From an uncultured Pelagibacteraceae bacterium (GTDB lineage: Bacteria > Pseudomonadota > Alphaproteobacteria > Pelagibacterales > Pelagibacteraceae), in assembly GCA_902521615.1 (NCBI GenBank), contig CABYSJ010000012.1, forward strand, positions 1 to 36,523: a DNA stretch of 36,523 nt, written 5' to 3'. This document shows, one piece after another, positions 1 through 7,723 of the stretch (positions within the stretch are counted from its first letter, which is position 1; every line of letters begins with the position of its first letter). The position numbers and the translations under genes were made by a program. Under the pieces are notes generated by a model. That model did not search any database. It was not told the DNA's origin and worked only from the letters and a program-made list of their open reading frames with translations.

Positions 1-561
1 AATTTTTCATTCAGAAGCATGGCTAAAATGAAAGCTCTTCAGCCTGAGATGGCGAGACTTAAAGAAGTACACAAGGATGATAAGATGAAATTGCAACAAG
101 CAATGATGGCTCTTTACAAGAAGGAAAAAGTAAATCCCATGTCTGGATGTTTGCCAATTCTAATTCAAATACCTGTATTTTTTGCTTTGTATAAAGTTTT
201 ATTTGTAACGATAGAAATGCGTCATATGCCTTTTTATGGTTGGATCCAAGATTTAAGTGCTAAGGATCCTACTTCTATATTTAATTTATTTGGATTGTTT
301 CCTTATGACGTACCTTCTTTCCTTGTAATTGGAGCATGGCCAGTTGCTATGGGTGTATCAATGTGGGTGCAACAAAAGTTAAATCCCGCTCCAACAGATC
401 CAATGCAAGCAAAAATATTTATGTTCTTCCCTTTATTTTTAACAGTAATTCTTGCACCATTCCCAAGTGGGCTGGTAATTTATTGGACAGTTAATAACAT
501 TTTAACAATGGCTCAACAGGTTGTAATAATGAAACGTACAACAGTTAAAACTGTAACCTAA
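1..561 (+). CDS. yidC: Membrane protein insertase YidC, 3' part (5' end outside window)
   Basis: YidC/Oxa1 inserts and folds inner-membrane proteins, alone or with SecYEG. The frame is open to base 1, so the gene is cut by the window edge. The 186 visible codons are about the C-terminal third of a usual 550-600 aa protein. They begin just before the conserved SMAKMK segment, pass through the charged cytoplasmic helical region and then [12 protein letters not shown], the hallmark of the conserved membrane core. Three further hydrophobic stretches follow (a proline-rich [10 protein letters not shown] helix, one near [10 protein letters not shown] and one near [12 protein letters not shown]), ending in a basic tail as expected. 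argB starts 14 bases after the stop, so the two are probably co-transcribed. An internal ATG at 19 is not the real start. Family assignment is very secure. Confidence 0.96.
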   Translation, partial: NFSFRSMAKMKALQPEMARLKEVHKDDKMKLQQAMMALYKKEKVNPMSGCLPILIQIPVFFALYKVLFVTIEMRHMPFYGWIQDLSAKDPTSIFNLFGLFPYDVPSFLVIGAWPVAMGVSMWVQQKLNPAPTDPMQAKIFMFFPLFLTVILAPFPSGLVIYWTVNNILTMAQQVVIMKRTTVKTVT

Positions 562-575
562 TTAAAAAATAATAA

Positions 576-1424
576 ATGGACCTTGAAAAGATATTACCTA
601 AAGATGGGCCACCAATTAATGAGGTAAATAAATATATTGAAAAATATAAAAATGATTTAATAGTAATTAAATATGGTGGAAACGTTTTAATTGATAGAAA
701 CGTATTTAATAATTTTATAACTGATCTTAGTGTTTTAAATAAATTAGGCCTTGCAACTGTGGTAATTCATGGTGGTGGACCTAGAATTAAAAGAGAACTA
801 GAAAAATCAAATATTCAATCAAAATTTATAAGAGGACTAAGGGTAACTGATAAACATATAATTAATATTGTTGAAACTGTTTTGATAGATTTTAATGATG
901 ACATTGTTAATTCTTTAAAAGACAAAGGAACAGAAGCAATCTCTATTCACACAAAAAATAATAATATTATTAAAACTATACCAGAAGCAGAGGAACTAGG
1001 ATTTGTAGGAATACCAGATAAGATTAATAATCAGCAAATATTAAATATAATTAATCAAAATAAAATTCCTATAATTTCACCATTAGGATTAGGTAAAGAA
1101 AATCAAACATACAATATTAATGGAGATACTGCCGCAATGTCCATAGCAAAATCTTTAAAATCAAGAAGACTTTTGTTGATGACGAATGTGGATGGTGTTC
1201 TAGACAAAAATAAAAAATTAATAGAAGAAATTTCTTCATCTAAGATTATGGAAATGATTAAAAATGAAACTATTACAGGGGGCATGATACCTAAAATAAA
1301 TGCCTGCTTAGATGCAGTAAATAATGGTGTAACAGCAGTTGGAATAATCAATGGCACAAAGCCACATTCGTGTTTATGGGAAATATTCTCTGACAAGGGC
1401 TCTGGGACCCTAATAAGACAATGA
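576..1424 (+). CDS. argB: Acetylglutamate kinase
   Basis: ArgB phosphorylates N-acetylglutamate with ATP, the second step of arginine synthesis, in the cytoplasm. The 282 residues are normal for this amino-acid kinase family. Visible motifs are K32-YGG for phosphate binding, H65-GGGP for the acetylglutamate/ATP loop, NGDTAA at 182-187 and the TNVDGVL stretch, and T234-GGMIPK with K240 as the second catalytic lysine. The ATG at 576 follows yidC closely. The stop overlaps the next gene as ATGA (1421-1424), suggesting translational coupling to the HAD gene. In many alphaproteobacteria engB lies between yidC and argB; here there is no room for it. Confidence 0.96.
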   Translation: MDLEKILPKDGPPINEVNKYIEKYKNDLIVIKYGGNVLIDRNVFNNFITDLSVLNKLGLATVVIHGGGPRIKRELEKSNIQSKFIRGLRVTDKHIINIVETVLIDFNDDIVNSLKDKGTEAISIHTKNNNIIKTIPEAEELGFVGIPDKINNQQILNIINQNKIPIISPLGLGKENQTYNINGDTAAMSIAKSLKSRRLLLMTNVDGVLDKNKKLIEEISSSKIMEMIKNETITGGMIPKINACLDAVNNGVTAVGIINGTKPHSCLWEIFSDKGSGTLIRQ

Positions 1425-2092
1425 AAGAATTAAAGAATATCAAAAACATATTATTTGATTGTGATGGGGTACTCTATAGTGATCTTGAAGGAGTATTTGG
1501 TCAAGTAAGTAAAAAAATGACTCAATATATTTCGAATAAATTAAATGTAAATTTAAAAGAGGCAAAAGAATTACAAACAAATTATTTTCATAAATATAAT
1601 ACTAGTCTTAATGGTTTAATGATACATCACGATATACCTCCAAGAGAATTTTTAGACTACGTGCATGATATTAATTTAGATTTTTTAGAAAAAGATACTG
1701 CTTTAAGGAATGAGCTTGAAAATATTAATCTAAACAAATTTGTGTTTACTAATGGTAGTAAAGAACATGTTAAAAATATTACTACTCACTTAGGAATTGA
1801 TGATCAATTTGATGGTGTGTTTGACATTGTTGATGCTGAGTACAGTCCAAAACCTGAGGCAAAAGCATTTGATCTGATGGTCAAAAAATTTCAAATTGAT
1901 CCAACTGAGACACTCTACATTGAAGATATTGCAAAAAACTTATCAATTGGAAAAGAAAGAGGAGCAAAAACAGTTTGGTTAATCAATGACGAATATTGGG
2001 GGAAAAAAGAGTCTGATGAAGAGTATATAGATTACAAAATAGAAAATCTTTCTTTATTTTTAAAAGAAATAAGGTTATTAAAAAACTCATAA
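1421..2092 (+). CDS. HAD-superfamily hydrolase, pyrimidine 5'-nucleotidase type
   Basis: A 223-aa cytoplasmic HAD phosphatase. Motif I is LFDCDGVLY with nucleophile D13 and D15. Motif II is FTNGS (110-113). The conserved lysine is K144 in SPKPEAKAF. Motif IV is YIEDIAKN with D169. The alpha-helical cap between motifs I and II and the position between argB and dapD match the group usually annotated as pyrimidine 5'-nucleotidase (related to yeast Sdt1/Phm8), a standing member of this alphaproteobacterial cluster. The real substrate cannot be read from sequence; a role in nucleotide housekeeping is inferred. It overlaps argB by 4 bases, and its stop forms part of an inverted repeat enclosing the dapD start. 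Confidence 0.88.
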   Translation: MKELKNIKNILFDCDGVLYSDLEGVFGQVSKKMTQYISNKLNVNLKEAKELQTNYFHKYNTSLNGLMIHHDIPPREFLDYVHDINLDFLEKDTALRNELENINLNKFVFTNGSKEHVKNITTHLGIDDQFDGVFDIVDAEYSPKPEAKAFDLMVKKFQIDPTETLYIEDIAKNLSIGKERGAKTVWLINDEYWGKKESDEEYIDYKIENLSLFLKEIRLLKNS

Positions 2093-2103
2093 AAATTATG
2101 AGT
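2085..2103 (+). promoter_or_regulatory. Inverted repeat covering the HAD stop and dapD start codon
   Basis: ACTCATAA (2085-2092), loop AAA, TTATGAGT (2096-2103) is a perfect 8-bp inverted repeat. The stop TAA of the HAD gene (2090-2092) lies in the left arm and the dapD ATG (2098-2100) in the right arm. In the mRNA this would form a small hairpin hiding the dapD start unless a ribosome finishing the upstream gene melts it. The symmetry is seen directly; translational coupling is inference. The stem is A/U-rich and its stability is uncertain. Confidence 0.45.
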
Positions 2104-2925
2104 ATTGAAAAAATTATAAATGAAGCTTGGGAAAATAAAGACCAAGTAAACCTAAATTCAGATAAATTTTTAAAGGACGCTGTTAATCAAATTATTGATG
2201 ATTTAGACAGTGGAAAAGCAAGAGTAGCTGAAAAGATCAATGGTGAATGGGTTACTCATCAACATCTAAAAAAAGCTATCATGTTAAGCTTTAGAATGTA
2301 TCCAATGGAAAATTTAAATGGTCCATACAGTAGCTGGTATGACAAAGCTCATTTACTTAAAGGAAAAACAGCAGGATGGACAAAAGAAGATCATGAAAAG
2401 GCTGGTTTTAGAATGGTGCCTAATTCGCCAGTAAGAAAAGGATCATTTGTTGGAAAGAATGCGGTTTTGATGCCGTGTTATGTAAATATTGGTGCATATA
2501 TTGATGAAGGAACAATGATGGATACGTTTAGTCGTGCAGGAAGTTGTTGTCAGATTGGAAAAAACTGTCATATCTCAGCTGGTACTGGAGTTGGTGGTGT
2601 ATTAGAACCTGCTCAAGCATTACCAACAATTATTGAAGACAATGTTTTCCTAGGAGCAATGTCTGAAGTAGTAGAAGGTGTAATAGTTGGAGAAGGTTCT
2701 GTTCTGAGTATGGGAATGTATATTGGTCAATCAACAAAAATTGTTAATAGAAAAACTGGTGAGATAACTTACGGAAAAATTCCACCTTATTCAGTGGTAG
2801 TTCCAGGATCCTTGCCAGATAAAAACAATCCACAAGCACCATCTTTATATTGTGCAGTAATAATTAAACAAGTTGACGAAAAAACAAGATCAAAAACATC
2901 AGTTAATGATCTTTTAAGAGAATAA
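2098..2925 (+). CDS. dapD: 2,3,4,5-tetrahydropyridine-2,6-dicarboxylate N-succinyltransferase
   Basis: DapD succinylates tetrahydrodipicolinate using succinyl-CoA, in the succinylase branch of lysine and meso-diaminopimelate synthesis. Its 275 residues match the family (about 270-285). The N-terminal part is helical. From about residue 100 come the left-handed beta-helix hexapeptide repeats (VGKNAVLMPC, VNIGAYIDEG, QIGKNCHISAG, FLGAMSEVVEG), with the conserved GTGVGGVLEP segment. The C-terminal tail contains YCAVIIKQVD. dapE follows after 2 bases. The start codon sits inside an inverted repeat with the preceding stop. Assignment is secure. Confidence 0.97.
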   Translation: MSIEKIINEAWENKDQVNLNSDKFLKDAVNQIIDDLDSGKARVAEKINGEWVTHQHLKKAIMLSFRMYPMENLNGPYSSWYDKAHLLKGKTAGWTKEDHEKAGFRMVPNSPVRKGSFVGKNAVLMPCYVNIGAYIDEGTMMDTFSRAGSCCQIGKNCHISAGTGVGGVLEPAQALPTIIEDNVFLGAMSEVVEGVIVGEGSVLSMGMYIGQSTKIVNRKTGEITYGKIPPYSVVVPGSLPDKNNPQAPSLYCAVIIKQVDEKTRSKTSVNDLLRE

Positions 2926-2927
2926 AA

Positions 2928-4085
2928 ATGCAAAAAATTAATGAACTTCAATTAGCAAAAGAGCTAATTAGGTTTCCATCTGTTACAAAAACTGATGCCG
3001 GTGTTATTAAATTTTTAGAAAAAAAATTAAAAAAAATCGGCTTTAAAACTAAAATTCTCGAGTTCAAAGATAAAAATAGTTATCCTGTAAAAAATCTTTA
3101 CGCAAGACTTGGTGCCGCAAGTCCAAATTTTTGTTATGCAGGTCATTTGGATGTAGTACCACCTGGTAATTTGAATGATTGGACTGTTAATCCCTTTAAA
3201 CCTGTTGTTAAGAAAGGATACTTAATTGGTAGAGGTGCAAATGATATGAAAAGCTCAATAGCTGCATTTGTTACCGCGGTAAGTAACTTTTCTAAAGAAA
3301 ATAAAAAATTTGGTGGGTCTATTAGTCTTCTAATTACTGGAGACGAGGAAGGAATTGCAATTAATGGGACGAAAAAAGTTGTTGAATATTTGAGGAAAAG
3401 AAAAGAAAAAATTGATTTTTGCTTGGTAGGAGAGCCTACGAATCCAAATAAATTAGGAGAAATGATTAAAATTGGTCGTAGAGGTAGTATGACTGCAAAA
3501 TTGACTGTCATTGGTATTCAAGGTCATGTAGCTTACCCTAACAGAGCAAACAATCCATCAACAGCTTTAGTCCAAATACTCAAAAAGATAAAAGAAGTTA
3601 AATTTGATAAAGGAACAAAAGATTTTCAACCTACAAATTTAGAAATAACAAAAATTAACATTGATAATTCAGCTGATAATGTAATTCCAGGATTAGCTAG
3701 TGCATCCTTTAATATTAGATTTAATAACAAACACACATCTTACAAATTAAAGAATAAAATTAATAAAATAATAAAACAATTTTGTAATAAAAATAAATCA
3801 AAATATAAAATTGAATATAGTGTTTCTGGTGAGGCCTTTTTAACTAAACCAAACAAAACTACATTTATGATACAAGATACAATTAAGAGGATTACTAAGA
3901 TTAAACCTAAATTATCTACAACTGGTGGCACATCAGATGCTAGATTCATAAGAAAAATAGCTCCATGTTTAGAATTTGGATTAGTGGGAAAAACTATGCA
4001 TAAGGTAGGAGAATGTGTGTCATTATCTGATTTAAAAAGATTAACTTTAATTTATACTAAAATCTTAGATAATTACTTTAAGTGA
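2928..4085 (+). CDS. dapE: Succinyl-diaminopimelate desuccinylase
   Basis: DapE removes succinate from N-succinyl-LL-diaminopimelate, the step leading to LL-DAP for peptidoglycan and lysine. The 385-aa M20-family metallopeptidase fold shows the expected di-zinc ligands: H73 in GHLDVV, D106 in NDMKS, E140/E141 in GDEEG (catalytic base plus ligand), E169 in GEPT and H358 in MHKVGE. The dimerisation domain lies between about 180 and 290, with RRGSMTA and GHVAYP at its start. Position directly after dapD supports DapE over other M20 peptidases. It ends TGA at 4083-4085, overlapping the GTG start of the next gene. Confidence 0.95.
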   Translation: MQKINELQLAKELIRFPSVTKTDAGVIKFLEKKLKKIGFKTKILEFKDKNSYPVKNLYARLGAASPNFCYAGHLDVVPPGNLNDWTVNPFKPVVKKGYLIGRGANDMKSSIAAFVTAVSNFSKENKKFGGSISLLITGDEEGIAINGTKKVVEYLRKRKEKIDFCLVGEPTNPNKLGEMIKIGRRGSMTAKLTVIGIQGHVAYPNRANNPSTALVQILKKIKEVKFDKGTKDFQPTNLEITKINIDNSADNVIPGLASASFNIRFNNKHTSYKLKNKINKIIKQFCNKNKSKYKIEYSVSGEAFLTKPNKTTFMIQDTIKRITKIKPKLSTTGGTSDARFIRKIAPCLEFGLVGKTMHKVGECVSLSDLKRLTLIYTKILDNYFK

Positions 4086-5011
4086 AAACTGGCTTAATTA
4101 CATCAGATACATCTAAAAATCATGATACAGGTCCTGGGCATCCAGAACAAATAGCAAGGGTATTGGTCATAGTAGAAAATTTTAAAAAACTTAATAATAA
4201 AAATCTTATATGGAAGAAACCATCTAAAGTTTCAGATGATATTCTATTAACCACACATGAAAATAAGTATTTAAATTTAGTAAAAAGCTCTTTCCCAAAA
4301 AAAGGTTTTTCTTCACTTGATGGTGATACAATCATTTCACCTGGAAGCAAAGATGCAACCTTCGATGCAGTTGGATCAATAATTGCTGCAATTGATGGGG
4401 TGGAAAAAAAAGAATTTAGAAATGCATTCTGTAGTGTTCGACCTCCTGGACACCATAGTTCACAAAATAAGGCTGCTGGTTTTTGCATTTTAAATTCAGT
4501 GAGTATTGGTGCAAATTATTTGTTGAAAAAATATAAATATAAGAAAGTTGCAATAATAGATTTTGATGTACATCACGGTAACGGAACACAGGATATTTTT
4601 TATGAAAATGAAAATGTTCTTTTTATATCAACTCACCAATATCCCTACTACCCAGGAACTGGTTCAGAACAAGAAAAAGGCAAATTTAACAATATCTTTA
4701 ATATACCTTTGCCAGCTGGCATAAGTTCAGAAGAATATTTAAACGTGTTTGACCGTGTATTAAAAAAATTAGAAGAGTTTAGACCAGAGTTCATATTGAT
4801 TAGCGCTGGTTTTGACGCCCATGAGGATGACCCTCTTGCTCAATTTAATTTAAAAACAGAGGATTATTTTACTATTACTAAAAGAGTATTAGAGACTTCT
4901 AAAAAGTTTTGTAATGGAAAAGTTGTTTCAATTTTAGAGGGCGGTTATGACCTAAATGCACTTCGAGACAGCACTAAAAGACACGTTGATGCTCTTTTAG
5001 AATTTAATTGA
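4082..5011 (+). CDS. Histone deacetylase-like zinc amidohydrolase
   Basis: A 309-aa member of the HDAC / acetoin-utilisation AcuC / acetylpolyamine amidohydrolase superfamily. The sequence shows RPPGHH (R120-H125), DFDVHHGNGTQ with zinc ligands D162 and H164, SAGFDAHEDD with third ligand D245, and EGGYDL with the catalytic Tyr at 289. All active-site residues are present, so it should be a working deacylase. The substrate (acetyl-lysine protein, acetylpolyamine or another amide) cannot be told. The start is GTG at 4082, overlapping the dapE stop by 4 bases; no ATG lies near and the N-terminus aligns well with the family from here. It is probably the last translationally coupled gene of the argB-dapE operon. 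A SET-domain gene follows after 33 bases. Confidence 0.92.
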   Translation: MKTGLITSDTSKNHDTGPGHPEQIARVLVIVENFKKLNNKNLIWKKPSKVSDDILLTTHENKYLNLVKSSFPKKGFSSLDGDTIISPGSKDATFDAVGSIIAAIDGVEKKEFRNAFCSVRPPGHHSSQNKAAGFCILNSVSIGANYLLKKYKYKKVAIIDFDVHHGNGTQDIFYENENVLFISTHQYPYYPGTGSEQEKGKFNNIFNIPLPAGISSEEYLNVFDRVLKKLEEFRPEFILISAGFDAHEDDPLAQFNLKTEDYFTITKRVLETSKKFCNGKVVSILEGGYDLNALRDSTKRHVDALLEFN

Positions 5012-5044
5012 TAATTCTTAAGAAAACTCTAAATAAAAAACTTC

Positions 5045-5537
5045 ATGAAGTTATATAAAATAAAAAAATCTGGCATTGATAATAAAGGAAAAGGACTTTA
5101 TGCAACTCGTAACATTAAAGAGGGAACCAAAATAATAGACTATGTCGGAAAACTTATAACAAAAAAACAAACACAAGACTCTGATAAGTACGATAATAGT
5201 AAACCAATCTATTTATTCACAATAAATAAAAGATATGACTTAGATGGAGATTTTTCGTGGAATACTGCAGGTTTAATTAATCACTCTTGTGATAATAATT
5301 GTGATTACGATGGAAAGGGATTGAAAATTTGGGTCAAAGCAATCAGAGATATTAAAAAAAGGTGAGGAGTTTACCTGTGATTATGGATTTGGTTATGATG
5401 AAAACTACAAACAATTTCCTTGTAAATGTAAATCAAAAAACTGTTGTGGATATATTGTAAGAGCTGAGTCTAGATGGCGAATAAATAAAAAGTTTGCTAT
5501 GAGCAATAAAAATAAATTAATAAAGAACTCTAAATAA
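5045..5537 (+). pseudogene. SET-domain lysine methyltransferase-like gene with a one-base frameshift
   Basis: The frame from ATG 5045 encodes 106 residues and stops at TGA 5363-5365, directly after a run of seven A (5354-5360). Removing one A gives a continuous 163-codon gene ending at TAA 5535-5537. The N-terminal part has the SET start (GKGLYATRNIKEG, DYVGK) and N79-HSC. The part beyond the shift carries GEEFTCDYGF, with the catalytic-type Tyr, and a post-SET zinc motif C-K-C-x4-C. Together these are a complete SET plus post-SET fold, so a homopolymer sequencing error, transcriptional slippage or recent decay are all possible. As written, the product would lack the active site. The 3' end overlaps truA on the other strand by 21 bases. 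The protein target is unknown. Confidence 0.8.
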
Positions 5538-6257
5538 AAATAAACCTCTTGGTGGTGCTGGAGGAGCACACATTGTTCTTTTTTTTGACTTAAATCTCTT
5601 TTCAAAAGTTTTCAAATCCCATTTGGTTTCTCCCAAGTATTTTAAACAACCAACCATAGATCTAACCTGATGTTGTAAAAATGATTGAGAACTAAATTGA
5701 AATTCAATTTTATTTTTTGATGATTTAATTTTGATTGATTTAATAGTTTTAATTGGACTTTTTGCATTACAACTTGAAGATCTAAAAGTTGAATAATCAT
5801 TAGTTCCTAATAACTTTATTGCACCCTTTTTCATTAATTCTAGGTTTAAAGGTCTTCGAACATGCCATGCTGTATTTTTTTCAATTATTGGTTGGCTTAT
5901 TTGATTAAAAATAAAGTATTTATAAATTCTTTGTTTTGCTGAAAATCTAGCGTGAAATTTATTGCTTCTTTTTTTAATATTTTTAATTGCAATGTCCTTT
6001 AAATTTAAAAAATGATTTATAGATTTCAAAAATTTAATTTTATCGGTTATTTTATTTTTGCAATCAAAGTGAGCAGATTGCTCAAATGCATGAACCCCTG
6101 CATCAGTTCTTCCTTGGCCATGTAAAACAATTTTTTCTTTTAATAATTTTGATAATTTTTCTTGAATTAATCCTTGAATGGTTGGGCCCTTCTTTTGAAT
6201 TTGCCATCCTCTAAAATTTGTACCTACATACTCAATAAGTATTTGGTATCTATTCAT
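5517..6257 (-). CDS. truA: tRNA pseudouridine(38-40) synthase TruA
   Basis: TruA converts uridines 38-40 of the tRNA anticodon arm to pseudouridine. The 246 residues match the family. Visible are the N-terminal RYQILIEYVGTNFRGWQIQ, the catalytic loop GRTDAGVHA with D52 as the nucleophile, AHFDCK after it, and the C-terminal QVRSMVGCLKYLGE. It is the last gene of a minus-strand set whose other members are def and fmt, as in several alphaproteobacteria. The ATG overlaps the fmt stop as TAATG (1 base shared). Its 3' end converges with and overlaps the SET-domain gene. Confidence 0.96.
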   Translation of the reverse strand: MNRYQILIEYVGTNFRGWQIQKKGPTIQGLIQEKLSKLLKEKIVLHGQGRTDAGVHAFEQSAHFDCKNKITDKIKFLKSINHFLNLKDIAIKNIKKRSNKFHARFSAKQRIYKYFIFNQISQPIIEKNTAWHVRRPLNLELMKKGAIKLLGTNDYSTFRSSSCNAKSPIKTIKSIKIKSSKNKIEFQFSSQSFLQHQVRSMVGCLKYLGETKWDLKTFEKRFKSKKRTMCAPPAPPRGLFLFRVLY

Positions 6258-7180
6258 TATAAAAATGAACCCTTTTTAATTTGTGTTCCTAAAACAAATT
6301 CTCCAATACTTTGAGGCTTTTTTCCTTGTCTTTGTATTTCTTTAATTTTTATTGATTTTTTATCTCCACATGAAATTTCTAAATGGTCAGATAAAACCTG
6401 ACCTGGTTTTCCTTGTGCTTGTCCAATTTCTGCTTTTAATATTTTATATCTCTCACCGTTAAACATAAAATAAGCACCTGGAACTGGATAAAGTCCATTT
6501 ATTTTACCAATTATAATTTTAGCCTCCTCTTTCCAATTAATCTGCCCCTCTAATTTTTGAATTTTTGATGCGTATGTAGCTGATGAGTGATCTTGTTCTA
6601 TAAAGTTTGCTTTATCCTCGTATATATCATCTATATTATCTAAAATTTTCTCTGCAGCCAAACTTGATAGCTTTTCATTAATATCTTCAGCATTTAAATT
6701 ATTTTCTATATTGATTTTATAAACATTACATACCGGTCCTGTATCTAGTTCCTCCCCTATTTTCATAATACTAATTCCTGTCTCTTTATCTAAATTCATA
6801 ATTGATCTTTGAATGGGAGCAGCACCTCTCCATTTTGGAAGAATAGATGCATGTATATTAATGAATCCTTTTTTAGTTAAATTTAAATATGACTTTGGTA
6901 TAATTTGACCATAAGCAACAACTATTGCCAAATCTGCCTCTAAAGATTTAAAATATTCTAATTCCTCTAAATTTTCTTTTAATGAATTTGGCGTTCTAAA
7001 TTCTATGTTTAAAGTTTCTGAAATTAATTGAATTGGTGACTTGTTAATTTTTTGACCTCTTTTAGATTTTTGAGGTGGTTGTGTATAAACACAAGAAACA
7101 GGATATCCATTTTGATAAAGTGATTTTAAAATTGGAACAGCGAACATGGGAGTACCCATAAAAACTATTTTTTTTAGCAT
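6257..7180 (-). CDS. fmt: Methionyl-tRNA formyltransferase
   Basis: Fmt transfers a formyl group from 10-formyltetrahydrofolate to Met-tRNA of the initiator, needed for bacterial initiation. At 307 aa it has the usual N-terminal formyltransferase domain with MGTPMFAVPIL and the catalytic set N108, H110 (INIHASILPKWRGAAP) and D146 (GEELDTGPV). The C-terminal OB-like domain begins after about residue 205 (GQINWKEEA). It sits 3 bases downstream of def, whose product removes the same formyl group after synthesis, and overlaps truA by one base. The function is secure. Confidence 0.97.
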   Translation of the reverse strand: MLKKIVFMGTPMFAVPILKSLYQNGYPVSCVYTQPPQKSKRGQKINKSPIQLISETLNIEFRTPNSLKENLEELEYFKSLEADLAIVVAYGQIIPKSYLNLTKKGFINIHASILPKWRGAAPIQRSIMNLDKETGISIMKIGEELDTGPVCNVYKINIENNLNAEDINEKLSSLAAEKILDNIDDIYEDKANFIEQDHSSATYASKIQKLEGQINWKEEAKIIIGKINGLYPVPGAYFMFNGERYKILKAEIGQAQGKPGQVLSDHLEISCGDKKSIKIKEIQRQGKKPQSIGEFVLGTQIKKGSFL

Positions 7181-7183
7181 TGA

Positions 7184-7702
7184 TTAAACTTCTGCAGAGG
7201 TAGATTTCAATTTTGATAATTTTTTAATTATCATTGACCTTTTTAATTTTGAAAGATAATCAATAAATAGTATACCCTCTAAATGGTCCATTTCATGCTG
7301 AATACATGTTGCAAGGAGACCATCTGCCTTTAGCAATTTCTTTTTTCCATGATAATCAAGATATTCAACTTGACACTTGCTAGGTCTATCAATTTCTGCA
7401 AACTGATTTGGCACAGAAAGACATCCTTCCTCATAAGTTGCTTTTTCTGGATCTCTATTTTTGATGACCGGATTAACGAAATATCTTGGATCTTTTTTAC
7501 TCTCATCTTTACTTATATCCATTACAATAATTCTCTTTGGTACACCAACTTGTATCGCCGCGAGACCAATTCCGTTTGCGTCATACATTGTCTCTAGCAT
7601 ATCATCCATCAATTTTTGCTCTTCTTTACCAACACTATTGACTGGTTTAGAAATTTGTCTAAGTAATTTATTAGGTTCTGTTATTATAGTTCTGATAGCC
7701 AT
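7184..7702 (-). CDS. def: Peptide deformylase
   Basis: Def removes the N-formyl group from new polypeptides. The 172-aa sequence has all three class-I motifs: GIGLAAIQVG (motif 1), EEGCLSVP with metal ligand C94 (motif 2) and QHEMDH with H136, catalytic E137 and H140 (motif 3). These bind Fe2+ or another divalent metal. A gap of 21 bases separates it from the upstream gene for a secreted protein, with no clear promoter, so it is likely part of the same minus-strand transcript as fmt and truA. Confidence 0.97.
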   Translation of the reverse strand: MAIRTIITEPNKLLRQISKPVNSVGKEEQKLMDDMLETMYDANGIGLAAIQVGVPKRIIVMDISKDESKKDPRYFVNPVIKNRDPEKATYEEGCLSVPNQFAEIDRPSKCQVEYLDYHGKKKLLKADGLLATCIQHEMDHLEGILFIDYLSKLKRSMIIKKLSKLKSTSAEV

Positions 7703-7723
7703 AACTTGATTTTATTATAATTT

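Noticed and set aside
5041..5050. Palindrome CTTCATGAAG around the SET start codon
   Set aside because: Ten-base palindrome without loop; likely chance and too short for a stable hairpin.
5354..5363. Programmed -1 ribosomal frameshift at the A-run of the SET gene
   Set aside because: Restoring the frame needs +1 (or loss of one A), whereas the slippery A AAA AAG type gives -1; the -1 frame does not continue the SET domain.
7349..7709. Two plus-strand frames over def
   Set aside because: Antisense to the complete, motif-perfect peptide deformylase gene.
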